Assembly: GCA_904066235.2 (NCBI GenBank)
Contig: CAJFCV020000002.1
Location: forward strand, 7,006,001 to 7,070,000
Reading direction: 5' to 3'
Length of the DNA stretch: 64,000 bases
Origin: Bursaphelenchus xylophilus
Taxonomy: Eukaryota; Nematoda; Chromadorea; Rhabditida; Aphelenchoididae
The notes beneath the pieces are model-generated. The model searched no databases. It was not told where the DNA came from and worked only from the letters and a program-made list of their open reading frames with translations. Positions 44,064-56,094 of this stretch are shown in pieces. The position numbers and the translations under genes are program-made. The stretch's first letter is position 1, and each line of letters opens with the position of its first letter.

Positions 44064-44510
44064 GGACAAAGTGACCGGAAACCCCACACCCAATCCCGGC
44101 TTTATATTCCACAAACCGGTACAGTCGTTTCTTGAAACCCAAAACTTGTCAAGTGGTTACTGCGCGGTAAATCCGACTCCCATCGAACACATGGATCGTT
44201 GTTCTTGATCGTTTTTGCTGCTTTTTCGATACAAGTATTGTAGACAAAAAAATTGCTCGATAGGACGGGTAAATTGGATAAAAAGATAAAGATTTTGAAT
44301 GAATGGGGACGTAAAAATATACAACGTAGTGTCGCCACGAAAGTTGTTTCAAAATTTAGGATGACAAATACCAAAAATGGCGGTAAAAAATTACATATTT
44401 ATATTAAATTGGTCCTTGAGTCAATATTTATTACAACGTTCGCCAGCTGTAAACATATATCTATACTATCTTTCGTTTATTATAAATTAATAAAATTATT
44501 AAATATACAA
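44064..44510. other. Intergenic stretch between the ZP and Cys-rich genes
   Basis: The stretch is AT-rich, with no gene or repeat recognised. Small frames on both strands (60-90 codons) overlap one another and have no family features. Both flanking genes run on the minus strand, so this is the 3' region of the ZP gene and the promoter of the Cys-rich gene. Confidence 0.35.
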
Positions 44511-46304
44511 TTAGCATTTTCCTTGCGGCCGTAAAAGGAATGCAGATAGAATCATGGCTAATGTAATCGTGGCGATGAATGTCATTGAGGCGATCAGAAA
44601 GCCGAATCCTTTGATGGACAAGCAAAACTCGGACAATTCAAATGTTTGAGGAAGGGAAAGTTCACGTGATTCAAGAAACGTTGACCATTCTAAAGCAAAA
44701 TAAATTGGATAAATGAAGGACTTGCCATCGGAACTTGTTATATTGGTGTCTGGATCCAGCACTGTCAGTTGGGGACTGCTCAGAACCCACCCATCCTCCA
44801 AATCAGCCTTTCTTTTCACTCGACGCAACTCCTTGCCACATTTTGGCGGCTAAATTAACTTTAAATCAAATAAAAGTCCACTTACAGTAACCTCGTCACA
44901 TTTCCCCAACTCTTTCATGCAAACACTGATGGCGCATTGAATTGTCATCAATTCTTTGTCCGGAAACTTGACGACCATTGCCGAGACAGATGCTGCCAAT
45001 TTAGTCTGATCGTATTTCGGTGTTGGCAGTATATACGTATCCACGGAACAGCCATGAGAATCAACGGCCAGTGCTTTCTGCCCTTGTCCATCTTCAATAT
45101 AACAGTCATGGACCAACATTCCGAACATCTTCCCCATTTCTTGTTGGTTGATTGCACCAGTCGAAGAGAGGCATGACCATTCGTGATCAAGGATATCACC
45201 AACTTGCACAGAACTAGCAGTGTTCTTGTTACGCGATTTAATTACATATTCGCATTTCGGAGCGCTCATTTCATTTGACAGTTCAACAGTCTGGGGCATG
45301 CTAAAAATGATGACTAAATATTTATATGGCATTTCGGAATAGGGTGATCTCAATCCAACTACCTGACATCCAATTTAGTGGTCACTGTACGATCGGATTC
45401 TTCGTAAGCACATTGGATTCGATAGGCACGATCTAATTTAGTAACAAAGCTGTTGTGAAAACTGACAACGACAACAAAGGAGATGTGAACACCGGGCGGA
45501 TTTACCTGGAAAATATGTTTTTGTAAGTCGCTGTGTTTTTAAACGTGTTAGATGTCTCACCACTCGATCTCTGATTGTATTACACGAGTCCAATTGGACA
45601 TCCAGTTCAGCCCGATATGAGAGATCCCTCCGTTTTCTGGAGCAATCTACTGGTGGAGGACAGACCAGTGGACAATCAGATGAACTTCTCTGTCGATCCT
45701 GAGCTGCCCTTCTGGGTGAATCCAATGCGGGTTTCCCTCCCTTCAAGAAATGGTGCCACTGGTTCTCTTCGAGCTCCGGTAATCCCCCATTCTTCTCGCT
45801 GAAATCATTCCTCAAATTGTTTGATCGCTCTTCTTCGGAATGCCTCCGGGTGTCTCCATCCTGTCCTTCTTCTGCTCCATAGATTTTGACACAGTGCGGA
45901 TTCTGATTCTCGCCTTTCACATAAACTCTGCCATTAAATGGCTTTTTGGTGGGAACGGAGAAATGGATATACTCCTTCTCACAACGCACGATCGGAGAGC
46001 CTAAACATTGCGCATGCAGTTTATGATGTGTGAGACAATTAAAGGTTTCAAATAGGTCACACAAACCTACCGATGACCGAGTTATCCAGATTATTGTAGG
46101 CTCCTTGACATCGGAATATCTGGAATAATTAAACCAAGCGTTATAAATAACACCCCAAGTCTCGTCAAGGTTATCTATTCTTTCCATTGTTTCCCCAAGA
46201 ATAACTCGGGCTTTCACAAAAGAATGGGGTCAAAGGGTCAAGGTTCGATTAATAAAAGTACCCACCTGTAATGTTAAGAACACCAACGCTAATGGCCTTT
46301 CCAT
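44511..46304 (-). CDS. Cuticlin-like ZP-domain transmembrane protein
   Basis: Six exons (46304-46266, 46119-46071, 46000-45561, 45505-45363, 45300-44886, 44849-44511) give 474 aa. A short hydrophobic N-terminus (RPLALVFLTLQ) acts as signal peptide. The ZP module starts NSVIGSPIVRCEKEYIHFSV and PFNGRVYVKG, continues VVSFHNSFVTKLDRAYRIQC, and ends with SVCMKELGKC and PPKCGKELRRVKRK. The last has a furin-type dibasic site just after the ZP domain, and a second dibasic stretch (SRKRRD) lies within the ZP-N/ZP-C linker. A C-terminal transmembrane segment (FLIASMTFIATITLAMILSAF) follows. The plan is that of nematode cuticlins, which polymerise in apical matrix after cleavage. Confidence 0.9.
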
Positions 46305-46600
46305 CCAATCCCAGGCTGATCACCCAATCTTGACTTTTTTTGGCTGAGAAAAAAGTTTTGGGAATGAAATTGGAAAAGTCGCGCAGAAATTATAATGAAA
46401 AAAAATAAATTTCTATAGAAGATGTCCGAGGTTAGACAATGTCATCAAGGAAAGTGGAGAATCAAATAAAATCAAATTGCAGCTTTGAATTACAGTGAAA
46501 GCGTAATCGTTTCAAAGAACAAGTTGTAAAATTTAATAATTTATTTTCGAGAATTATCTTCCAATGGTAAGTTGTGACAAGTCATACCAAGATTGAAGTA

Positions 46601-47293
46601 CAGGGTGCGGCAATTTTTCGGCCGGATTTGAATTGGCTATAACTTTTTTAGTTTTTATCCGAATGTTAAAATTCTTTTTTTCCCTGAATCCTCAGACAAC
46701 CCCATTTTGTTTAATACCAAATATGTTATATATACAGGGATCTAGTTCATAGTTATTGGCCTTTCGGTCGTTTTCTCTGCTTTTTGGGCGTGTGTGAAAA
46801 TCGCCAGAAAAAATGACTTTTTTTACGAATTTTGTCGTAAAAAGTTTCATGCTTGTTCATGCCATGGAGAATACCGTTTCCACAAAAAATCAGCTTCCGC
46901 ACAAAACTAGCGATGATATAGCCAAAAAGTTTTTCTGTGTGACCACTCATGTGCCCTCCTGACCGCAAAGAATCGTTGAATATCTTGGTCGCCCCTGAAA
47001 GGTGCGGGCTGAAACTTTCAGGAATTGATGTGTGGCCTATGTTCGGCCCATGTGCAAAATTTAAAGAAAATCTGAGAGTCGCACTAGGGGTAATTCCATT
47101 GTCAGCTGTGAAAATTAGAGCTTTTTCTTTGTCTTGAGTTTTTACTGTATTATAATGAACGGGTATAACATATTTGGTATTAAACAAAATGGGGTTGTCT
47201 ATGGATTCAGGGAAAAAAAGAATTTTAACATTTGCCCAAAAACTAAACAAGTTATGGCCAATTAAAATCCGGCCGAAAAATTGCCGCACCCTG
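46601..47293. mobile_element. Mariner-like element with long terminal inverted repeats
   Basis: The element is 693 bp, flanked by TA. The ends cagggtgcggcaatttttcg and the reverse complement at 47274-47293 are identical, and the arms match at high identity for about 135-140 bp on each side (to about 46735 and from about 47159). No transposase is recognised. A 181-codon minus-strand frame (46753-47298) runs through the right arm and appears incidental. It lies in the intergenic region upstream of the ZP gene. Confidence 0.82.
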
Positions 47294-48009
47294 TACATTG
47301 CTTGCGAAACTGTGTTTGTTAGTTAAAATTATACAATAAAATTGAATAAAAAAGGCGCCGTATTACTGACACAACAAGCGAACACACAAGTAAATGTATG
47401 CCTTGATTACTTGAGTCACAGTTATGTAATCATCGATAAGTAACTGAATCCAAAGCGCAAAGCATGATCTGAGAACGGAAAACAAATATTGAAGACTGGA
47501 ACGGACGGACCGTTTATCCCCGCGATGATCTTGACAATACAAATATCGACAGTACCGGCAAGGGGGGGCGCAAAGAAGGCGCCTTCAAACCTCAATAAAA
47601 AAGGGGGGGGGATTTGTACGGTATGAAGGGTCTTTATAGGACATCCCCAAAATTTTTTTAATGAGGCCGGGAATGAAAGACGACGCCGAGCCGGCGCAGA
47701 ACGAGTTCAAGACATCCGCAAGGTCAATAGCATCCTATAAAAAAGGGCACTAAGTCAAATAAAATTATTTTTGTATCCCCCTTTCTTAATTGCGTCACTC
47801 AGTTGCACGCTCATTGACCTTACTCCAGAAGATGATGGCTCCCCCCAAGACGACGCTCATTTCGATTACGATTTAAAAACGGGATTTAAGCCAGCATAAA
47901 AAACAATCGCAGCAAGGTAATTTTAACAAAGGCATTTGACAGAGCAAACATAATTTATTAATGACAAAAATATTTATTTCATTGAGGAAGGAGCCAGTAG
48001 AAGTTTCCG
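47294..48009. other. Intergenic region with a duplicated ccpp-6 terminal-exon fragment
   Basis: It contains a 34-bp segment (47793-47826) that repeats the 3' coding end of ccpp-6 (48008-48041). Four differences were counted, and all fall in the same codon position. A poly-G tract and a fragment of the RARS-intron repeat family (gaggccgggaatga near 47663) are also present. No independent gene is supported. Confidence 0.5.
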
Positions 48010-49811
48010 TCAGTCCGTGGCACGCTCGTTGACCTTACTCCGGTTGCGACTCTGTAATGAGCGTCGTCATGTCATGGGCACAGTAATAGCAAACAAATAA
48101 TTTTCGCCTAAATTAACTTACAGCTCGATAAGTCCGAACACAACGTTTTGAGAGGAACGATTCGAAATCACGATCCATGTTCACTTTACTGGCATTTCCT
48201 TGAAGATCGTGATATCTGAGCAACGCAATTCCCAGATTTCTCCCCAAGAGTTCATCTGAAACAGCAATTTTTTTTTTTTTTTTGATTTTCGGAATTTTTT
48301 ATTTTACTTTTACTTACAGCCTGATTTTAGATACGGGACTGCTTGTTCCTCTTGATTATCCTTTGGTTTGTATGAGAAGAATGACACTTCCATAGTATAA
48401 CACAAACAATTGTCATCCAGCAATTCCCCCATCGTTCTAAAAAGTCTCAGTTATGCTTAACTCGCATACCTTCTGTTGGTCCCCGCTTTCTCCACATCTG
48501 TATTGAATTGGGTATATCGAAGGCTGTAGTCGTCAGTTAATTCTGAGAGAGCGTACGGCAACAGAAGTTGTTGATCGCACTTTCTAGGTGACATTGAAGC
48601 CAGATTTCCGTATAAAAAAGAGTTGGTCCGCTGAGAATGGGCATGGAGATCCAAACATAGCACCACTTCTGATCTCTGGAAATAAAAAAGCAACGATAAA
48701 GAGATGGAGATTGACTCACAGAATTGGTGTTGTAGTGTAATAGCAAAGCCTTAGTAGCCGCAATTGTGGGATGGGCCCAAACCGAGGGATGCTGCCATTG
48801 CCGATTAAGATCAAACCCCATCAGAGAGCATCTAAAACATAAGTATTATAGAGTAGACGGCTGTCATTTGCGGTAATTACCTGTAATTTCCAAGAAAAAC
48901 CCCATCTGGGTTCAACATGGGGACAATCTTGAAAACGTATAAATTCCGTAAACGCTTCGCTCTTTTGTCATCGCTCAATAAATAATCCAGAAAGCCCTGA
49001 ATCACGTGACTGGAAGGACTTTCTCCTGGATGAACCCTAGCCGTGATGAAGACAATTTTTTCCTTTTTTGTTTCGTTTAGCATGTTCTCGCGAGAAGTGA
49101 TTGTGAGAAGATCTACCCGTCTTTTTTGCTATAAAAGCATTTTCTGTATTCTGGTCCTATCTTACCACAGTAAGACATAACACTTCCCGTTTGAAATAAT
49201 CCATCTGCCGTTGATCTAGAATTGTCAAGTAGTCTTGTAATTGTGTGTAAGTGTATGGAATACAGTACGCAAATTCGCAGGAAAACACGTTTTTAAAGAC
49301 ATGCACAAACGAAAGGATGAAGCGATCCCCATGAACCTGGCTTCGGTAGTAATAAATATTCTTTGGAGCAATACGACTCCTAAATAGGCTTGCTTTATTC
49401 AACTGTTTCTCACCACTCTCCCACAGTATCCCCACATTCTCTGTAAACAGGAGAGGCCTGCCCAGTGTCAAAGAGATTGCGGAGTTTCGAGAAATTGACC
49501 ACGTTGAACATGATTCGTTGGTTTTGTTGGATATTCTTGACAGAAAAATAGAACCAAACTCGATATTTGGGATTACAGGTATCGGGGCGGATAAACAGAT
49601 CGTATTCAAACATACTCAGCTCGTCCACTCTTCCAAGATTTCCTGAAATAAAAGTTTAAGAAATCCTAAAATGCTTCAAAGAATTCGTAACTGATGTAAC
49701 TTTTTTAATCGTCTCACCGCATTCGAAATTAGCGTCGAAGATGAGATGCCCCCGAGGCATTTCTTCCTCAGATGACGTGACATTCCCCACAATAGGTGGA
49801 GGCAAAGCCAT
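48010..49811 (-). CDS. ccpp-6: Cytosolic carboxypeptidase 6 (tubulin deglutamylase, M14D)
   Basis: Nine exons (49811-49718, 49642-49414, 49379-49166, 49128-48881, 48831-48720, 48675-48470, 48436-48318, 48255-48122, 48051-48010) give 465 aa. The N-domain shows [20 protein letters not shown] and PKNIYYYRS, typical of CCP6/AGBL4. The zinc ligands are HPGE in [13 protein letters not shown] and the His of [22 protein letters not shown] and KAGTNRR line the active site, and the catalytic Glu lies in [10 protein letters not shown]. The family trims polyglutamate side chains from tubulin. A final 13-codon exon ([13 protein letters not shown]) is supported by a good acceptor; without it the frame would stop three codons into the intron (AVS). 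Confidence 0.94.
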
Positions 49812-50042
49812 TCGATCTCTGTTCCCGGCTTAAGCAGTAAAACTGCCTTCGATAACATTTTCTCTTATTTGCCCGGAGGCCGGAAACTTGGTGGAGGCTC
49901 GGTGATGCAGAATTCCTCTGGAATAAATACCTGTCTGCACTGATTTGCTTTTGAAATCCCTTGAAGTCATTCCCCAATTTCCGTAAAAGGTCACAATAAC
50001 ATTCTACATATTTACATCGTATTTTATTCGAATTCGAGGGAT

Positions 50043-50991
50043 TTAAATTTGGAATCCATGAAGTTTGGCAAACATTTGGACAAAAGAAAAGTGAGAAGCG
50101 TACAGATCAAGGTTCGGTTCGACGGTGACAAACTCGACATGAGCAGCGTCTGAACCTGCCTGAAGTTTAATTAAATTAATTTCATTTAATAGTCCTTTCT
50201 CAGACCTTAAAGTTGACATTGTTCAAAACATCCTTGTCATCATGAAAGTTCATGACCACAGTTTCCATCCAGGCATTGTCCGTGTTCCTATGATCATCTA
50301 CATAACCTTTGTAGACCTCGATTCCTTTCGAAAAGAGCTCATCTAACGATTTATTCTCAACATTGTCCAAGGCTTCTTCCGTAAATTCTCGCTTAATCGT
50401 TGCGGTCACCGTCTCTCCTGGATCCACCATGCCTCCAGGCAATGCCCATTCTCCTGAAAACAGTGTCAAATGATGACCCAAGGTTCTCACCAGTATCTGC
50501 TCTTCTGATACCAACAAATTGTAATGCCCCATTTTTAATTCTGGAGACGATGGGATCTCCAGCATGATTTGGACCCCATCTTCCAAGAATCCCGCGTCCT
50601 TTTAGCCCTGTTCGGCCTATTGGATTCAAAGGACGTCCTTCCGAATCGAAGTTGTACCTTCTGAAGTCGACAGAATCATCAATAATTAAACCAGATTGTC
50701 GTTTTTCGACATACATACCCAGTATAGGAACGACGGTCAATATCTCCATCAATTTGATTAAATTTTATTGTTGCTTTCAATGGTCCGTCAGAAAACGGTT
50801 TTCCTTCGAGTTCAGGATCAGTGTAATCCGGTGGATTGTACTCCTTAAACTCGACATCCCATTTTATCTTATCAATGGGCACTTTGAACCGGAAAACATC
50901 GGCACTTCGCAAATATGGTCTGTCTGGAATAACTTGTAAGTTTTGCTTCCGGGAGTTTACCTGTAGCCAGACATTTCTTATGGATGGACAT
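50043..50991 (-). CDS. ndx-9: NUDT9-like ADP-ribose pyrophosphatase
   Basis: Five exons (50991-50961, 50923-50719, 50660-50491, 50453-50206, 50159-50043) give 256 aa. The N-domain contains [21 protein letters not shown] and [29 protein letters not shown] leads into the catalytic domain. The Nudix box is complete ([20 protein letters not shown] plus E). [20 protein letters not shown] matches the substrate-proximal loop. It hydrolyses ADP-ribose to AMP and ribose 5-phosphate. The first exon is only ten codons and there is no clear mitochondrial presequence. ccpp-6 follows 231 bp downstream on the same strand, so co-transcription is possible but the gap is wider than usual. Confidence 0.95.
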
Positions 50992-52023
50992 GGCGGACCT
51001 TAAAAGAGGCTGACTTCGCATAAAGCTCCAGTTTTTATCAAGTTCCAGGGTTAAAGCTTAGACCGGAAAGCCGTCCAATGAAGTCAATCGTATGTAAAGC
51101 AAGGCCCTGTGCAGGCTTCTTAAAGTATTGCGATACAAAATCGCAAAATTACGGTTAAAATATGCCGCTTATTCGCTTTTATGTCATAATGATCTTTTGC
51201 AGAAAAGATGAAGAATTCTAGCTGCGCCCGGTAAATTCATAAAAAACGGTGAAAAACAGCTGAGAATGATATTCGCCCCTAGGGGTGCACGTCGTTCCCC
51301 TTCGATATTTCAGGTTAGTCCCACCGCGGTGCACCGAATCTTTCCCGCACATTGTTTTTCTGCAAATTATTGTTTGTTCCACACGCAATTTTTTTTGTTC
51401 GCTAGCTTTCACGAGTTGCGCCCGACCTTTGGCTAATTTGTCGTACGATTTTATACGCAGGGGCCAGACATACCCCACTTTTACGTAGCAATAGTAGGCA
51501 AAAAGTACTAGTCATTCATCTCTGGAACCTTAGCTTGTAATATAATTTAAAAAGCAAACACAAATTACTTGGAAAAATGGCTTTAACAATTTTACCAACA
51601 ATCCAAGAATTAACAGCCAAATAACAAGTAACGATTTCAAACTCATCATGGACGAAGCGTAAAAAATGTAAAATTGCCAAATCTGACTGAAAAATGTTTG
51701 CCGTCAGGCCCCTGAGAGAATATGAGTACGACCTCTGTCTAAATATGTTCTCTTTTATACAAATTAAATGTTTTCTGTCAAGATACCGTATTTTGATCTC
51801 GGGGAGACAGTTGACGCGATGAGCTAGAGCAACAGTTGGCCCGACCTTTTTTTAACTTTTTGTAAGCGAAAAAATTAGCGTAGTGGTGTCCGGCCAATCT
51901 GCGGAAGTTTTTCCAATCTTTTTCGATCACCTATTTTATCTTTGGCTTGCCTGCCCGTGTATGCGTTGAGTGTTTACTAAATTTTTGCTTTAGGTATATT
52001 TTAACACGTTTGTTGATTTCAGG
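50992..52023. promoter_or_regulatory. Divergent region between NUDT9 and NPL4
   Basis: About 1 kb separates the start codons of two divergent genes. I searched it for the missing N-terminal ubiquitin-like exons of NPL4 and saw none with convincing splice sites. A segment at 51290-51320 has complementary GC-rich blocks (gggtgcacg and accgcggtgcac). A trans-splice-type acceptor (gatttcag) stands one base before the NPL4 ATG. Confidence 0.4.
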
Positions 52024-53716
52024 ATGGTAGTTGATGCATCAGCCATCGTTCCAAATGAGGAATACGATGAAGTCGACGATTTTTTGTCAAAACAAGATGG
52101 AAAGATTGTAAGAACCGGTACGGGGCAAATGTGCAGACATCGCCCTCAACAGAAGTGCTCGCATTGCCTTCCAATTGACGTATGTTTTATCATGGTTAAA
52201 AATTTTTAATCTAAGAAATTTTAGCCTTATGATGAAGCTTATCTGAAGGATAAGGAGATCAAACACATGTCCTTCCATGCTTACGTCCGAAAACTCACAG
52301 ATGTACATGGTCGAGGTACTCACTTAAAACAGCCATTGGAGAATATTGACTGTAAATTGGACCTTACTTGTACTAATCATCGGCCCTATCCTCATGGAAT
52401 ATGCACGAAGTGCAGACCTTCAACTGTATCCTTGAACAGACAGGTTTGAATATCCTTTCATATGTGATTGCGGATTTAGGTATATCGGCATGTGGATAAC
52501 ATTACTATTGAAAACGAAGATGTTGTAAACAAATTTCTAGACTTCTGGAGAGCTTCTAATCATCAGCGTGTTGGATACCTGATTGGAAGGTATGAGCCAT
52601 TTGCAGATGTTCCCTTAGGTATCAAGGCAGTAGTAACAGCCATCTATGAGCCCCCTCAATCTTCTTCGGATTCTTTTGTGAAGTTTGAAGAGTCGGATCC
52701 CAATGAATCTGTGGTGGATAAACTCTGTTCCTTCCTCGGAATGAAGAGACTCGGCTGGATTTTCACGGATTTATGGTCATCTGATCCAACTGCGGGCACT
52801 GTTCATTGCACCAGACACAAGGAGTCTTTTCTCTTGACTGCCAAAGAATGTATAACTGCCGGTGCTTTCCAATCAAAGTACAAAAACAAAACTCCTTACT
52901 GCTCTGATGGGACCTTTGGCTCAAAATTTGTAACATTGGTGGCATCTGGAGACGAAAGCAAACATATAAACTTCAGTGGATATCAAGTCTCAAATCAATG
53001 TTCAGCACTTGTAGAAGCCGATATTTTATGTCCAACTTCCCATCCCGAGCTGGCTTGGGTTAGAGAGAAGCCTCTGCATGAGAAACATTACATTACGGAT
53101 GTTCAGTATACTGTAAGTAGCGTTTTTTTTTCTTAATCTGTCTATTCCATTTCCAGGAGAAGAATGAATTTGGTGCTGAAGTGTTGAAGAACGGACGTCC
53201 GATGCCTGTTGAGTATCTACTGGTTGACGTTCCAGCTGGTATGCCAAAGGATCCGTGCACTTCCTTCCATGTCACCAATCCCGCCAAAGCTTTTCCGATA
53301 GAGAACCGGGAGTTGATTGGGAAGGCCCAAGACATTCGATCAGTTGCCAATTATGTGCTCGATTTCTCCAACAACCAGTTCCTCGAACTGATATCTAACT
53401 TCCATTTCCTCCTTTATCTTCTTACCAATGAAATGCTCAAATTTTCGGAGGAAGAGGTCAAGGAGCTTGCTCGGTTTGTAACTGAACACAGCAGAGAAGG
53501 TGCGGCTGACTGGGCCGAGAAAAGTCCAAATTGGGCCACCTTCATTGAGCTGATGAAATCACATGGTAAGTTTTAGATGGATAAGATATAATCGTTTTAG
53601 AAGGTCAATCAGCTGACCTGTCAGCTCCCTCTCAAGCCTGGTCATGCAAGCATTGTACGTTCGAGAACACGGAGCCTCGTGAAGAATGTGCCGTCTGTGG
53701 TCTTCCGAACGCATAA
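52024..53716 (+). CDS. npl-4: NPL4, p97/VCP ubiquitin-cofactor subunit, without the N-terminal UBX-like domain
   Basis: Five exons (52024-52179, 52225-52443, 52480-53112, 53157-53565, 53601-53716) give 510 aa. The zf-NPL4 module shows [31 protein letters not shown] and [10 protein letters not shown]. The MPN-like NPL4 domain contains [30 protein letters not shown] and [10 protein letters not shown]-terminal RanBP2-type zinc finger ([20 protein letters not shown]) binds ubiquitin. With UFD1 it feeds ubiquitylated substrates to p97. Human NPL4 is 608 aa and begins with a roughly 80-residue ubiquitin-like p97-binding domain, which is absent here. The ATG is preceded by tttcag|g, so this may be the true trans-spliced start. 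Confidence 0.95.
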
Positions 53717-55179
53717 CCTATGTCCTAGTTATATTGTTGGGTTAACGTATTTTTGAAAAATAAACGGATATTTTTAAACAGGTTGAGTGGTTCTTTTCGA
53801 AGTCCACTCAATTCCTTTTTCGTCTTGCGACTACATTCGTGAGCTGAAATCGGGGAGCGAAGTTTAAATCACTCATCTTTTAATTTTTATTTTTTCTGTC
53901 TTGTTTGGGTTTATGTACCGCCAATTCCCTTCGGATTGAACGCCTATATTTATTGGAGGTTAGTAATGTATATGTAGCCATACAAGCTCCCGTATCAACA
54001 GTTAGCCACGTTAGTGCGCTGTCACTAAGATTTATCAGCCTCGCGGATAGGGTCCATTTTTCAATCATCTACAGGTTGGGTCACTCGAAGCTGACAACCT
54101 CTTTTGGATTTCTCCGCGTAGACTCCGCCGATTTTCGTAAATTTCCGGAGCTGGGGAGATTCGCTATTTTCGACCGGTTGAATTTCAAAAAACATTAATT
54201 GACCTTTCTATTCCTTTGAAGTTTTGCAAAATTACTTTCAAACCGCATTTCGCAGACGGGACGAAGTCTCGCCGAGGTGCTACAAAGCACACCGAAGCAA
54301 GATGACCTCCAGAATGTCGGTCGTAGACTTCATGGTCGGTTTTTATGCAACAAGAATGTTGACCCTATTACAAAAAAAATCAAGAAAGTCCACCACAATG
54401 GAAACCTTACAAAATGTTACAGTACCCTCGAATAATGCAAATTTGGCGAAAACCTTGGGGGCATTTCGTACTCTGACAGAAATATTAATAATCAGATTGC
54501 TAATTAATTTTTTTACAACAATGTTTGATAATAATTTTAAAAATAATTTTTAAACTTGGGAAGGCATAAAAACGTCAATTCAAAACGTTTTTTGAAATTC
54601 AATCGGTTGAGAATGATGGAACTCAGCTCCGGAAAAATGTAAATTTTTGGAAAATCGGCGGAGTCTCCGTGGAGATATCCAAAGAAAGGGGTTCTCAGCT
54701 TTGATCAGAATTGGATTTAAAAAAAAGACAATTTTATTCACTACAGTAACCATTTGAGTTCGAAAATCTGCATTCGACTCCTCAAAAAACCCTCTCTTCG
54801 CGAAGCTTCGTTTCTCTTTTTGTTGCGCTTTGTTTGTCCGCAATCTCTCTTCACACACTTTTGGAGAGACGGTAGAGAGCAAAATAATTGAGAACATAGT
54901 GTGAGGCTTTTATTCTTTCCCTCAGAAACGTACCCACTTCTTTTCAGAAACTTATTTCTTTCACTTTGTTCCTCTCTACCACTTCTTCAGCTTTGCGCAG
55001 AGGCGATAACGTGACCAATGAGGCCTAGCCGAGGTGCGTTTATTGCTGGTTGAAAACTTCTACCAATTGCCCGCCGCGCTACCTGCTTCAAGCGGTATGC
55101 GTAGGCAATTTTTGGACGGCCATAGGGCCTGATATGATAGAAAGATAATTGAAACGGCACTTCGAATTGCAGGCTCATC
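53717..55179. other. Intergenic region, no gene recognised
   Basis: A short hairpin (ttgagtgg at 53783-53790 and ccactcaa at 53804-53811) lies just after the NPL4 polyadenylation signal (aataaa near 53759). Frames at 53905-54553 and 54580-54897 reach about 100 codons but show no domain, signal peptide or splice partners. The 3' part is the promoter of the secreted orphan gene. Confidence 0.4.
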
Positions 55180-56016
55180 ATGGGGATGATTTTGCAATTG
55201 ACGTTGTTCTTGTTAACATACATGGTACATTCGCTTACCGATTATACATTATCATGCCAAAGAGGATATCGAATATCCGGAATAAAGCGACTCAACAGTC
55301 CTAGGCAACGAGATCAAGCAGGGTCCTTGAGTATAGAATGTCAATCCATTGTCGAAACAGACCTGGACTCAGTAAGTTCTGAAGAATTCTACAAAAATTG
55401 AACAGATCACATGTCAAACATTAACCAGCACCCCTCAATGCAACGGGCAATTGGAAGGTTGTACTGGTTCACAATGGCTTGCAGGTTTCCACGCGTACGC
55501 CATCGAAAACAATACAAATGCCGTTTTGTAAGACTAAAGAAGACGCATAGCAAATTTGATTTAGACTGGATCCAGTCTGCTGTTCGTCATCGAAAATCAA
55601 TGTCGATTCTTTAACTTGTGCTACTGAGCGTCTGAATTCCCCTGTAAAACCGTTTGAGCACACAATTCTAGGGCAGGACTTAGTGTATCGGTATGTTATG
55701 TTCACTGAAATCTGTATTTGTAGCGGAATGCAATGCTGGCATCAGTATAATGTCAACAATACATTGGTGGACCTAATCTGGAAAGTGGAGATTTGTCAGG
55801 CACAACCAACACATTCTCTTTCATTGGATTCAAACCCATGTAAGTTCTTGTACTCCTATTACACGGATTACAGTAACTGGTAGCTGCCCACCATGCGAAT
55901 GCCACTGTGGGATAGACACATGTGGGAATGGAAATGAGCCCATCAGAGTGACACATAAGCATATGAATACAGAAAACTGTGGCTGTGATTGTTTGTGCAG
56001 ATACGAATGTATATAG
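55180..56016 (+). CDS. Secreted cysteine-rich orphan protein
   Basis: Five exons (55180-55371, 55406-55527, 55565-55690, 55724-55839, 55874-56016) give 232 aa with all phases consistent. A signal peptide (MILQLTLFLLTYMVHS) is followed by a dozen or so scattered cysteines (ITCQTLTSTPQCNGQLEGC, VCCSSK, GMQCWHQ). A dense Cys cluster closes the protein (CPPCECHCGIDTC and CGCDCLCRYEC). Two N-glycosylation sequons occur (NNTN and NNTL). The ATG stands eight bases after a ttgcag acceptor. I recognise no family; the plan fits a nematode-specific secreted protein. A role in matrix or host/environment interaction cannot be told from sequence. Confidence 0.75.
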
Positions 56017-56094
56017 CGTTGCCCGTTTATTTTAATGAAGCCTCACAAACGCAAGTAATATAATAATAAATTAAGAAAGTTCTAAGTGATTTTA

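Noticed and set aside
46753..47298. 181-codon minus-strand frame in the long-TIR element
   Set aside because: It starts inside one terminal inverted repeat, carries no transposase motif, and has no splice or start context.
54224..54897. Frames of about 105 codons in the region between npl-4 and the secreted orphan
   Set aside because: AT-rich low-information sequence with no signal peptide, domain or splice continuation.
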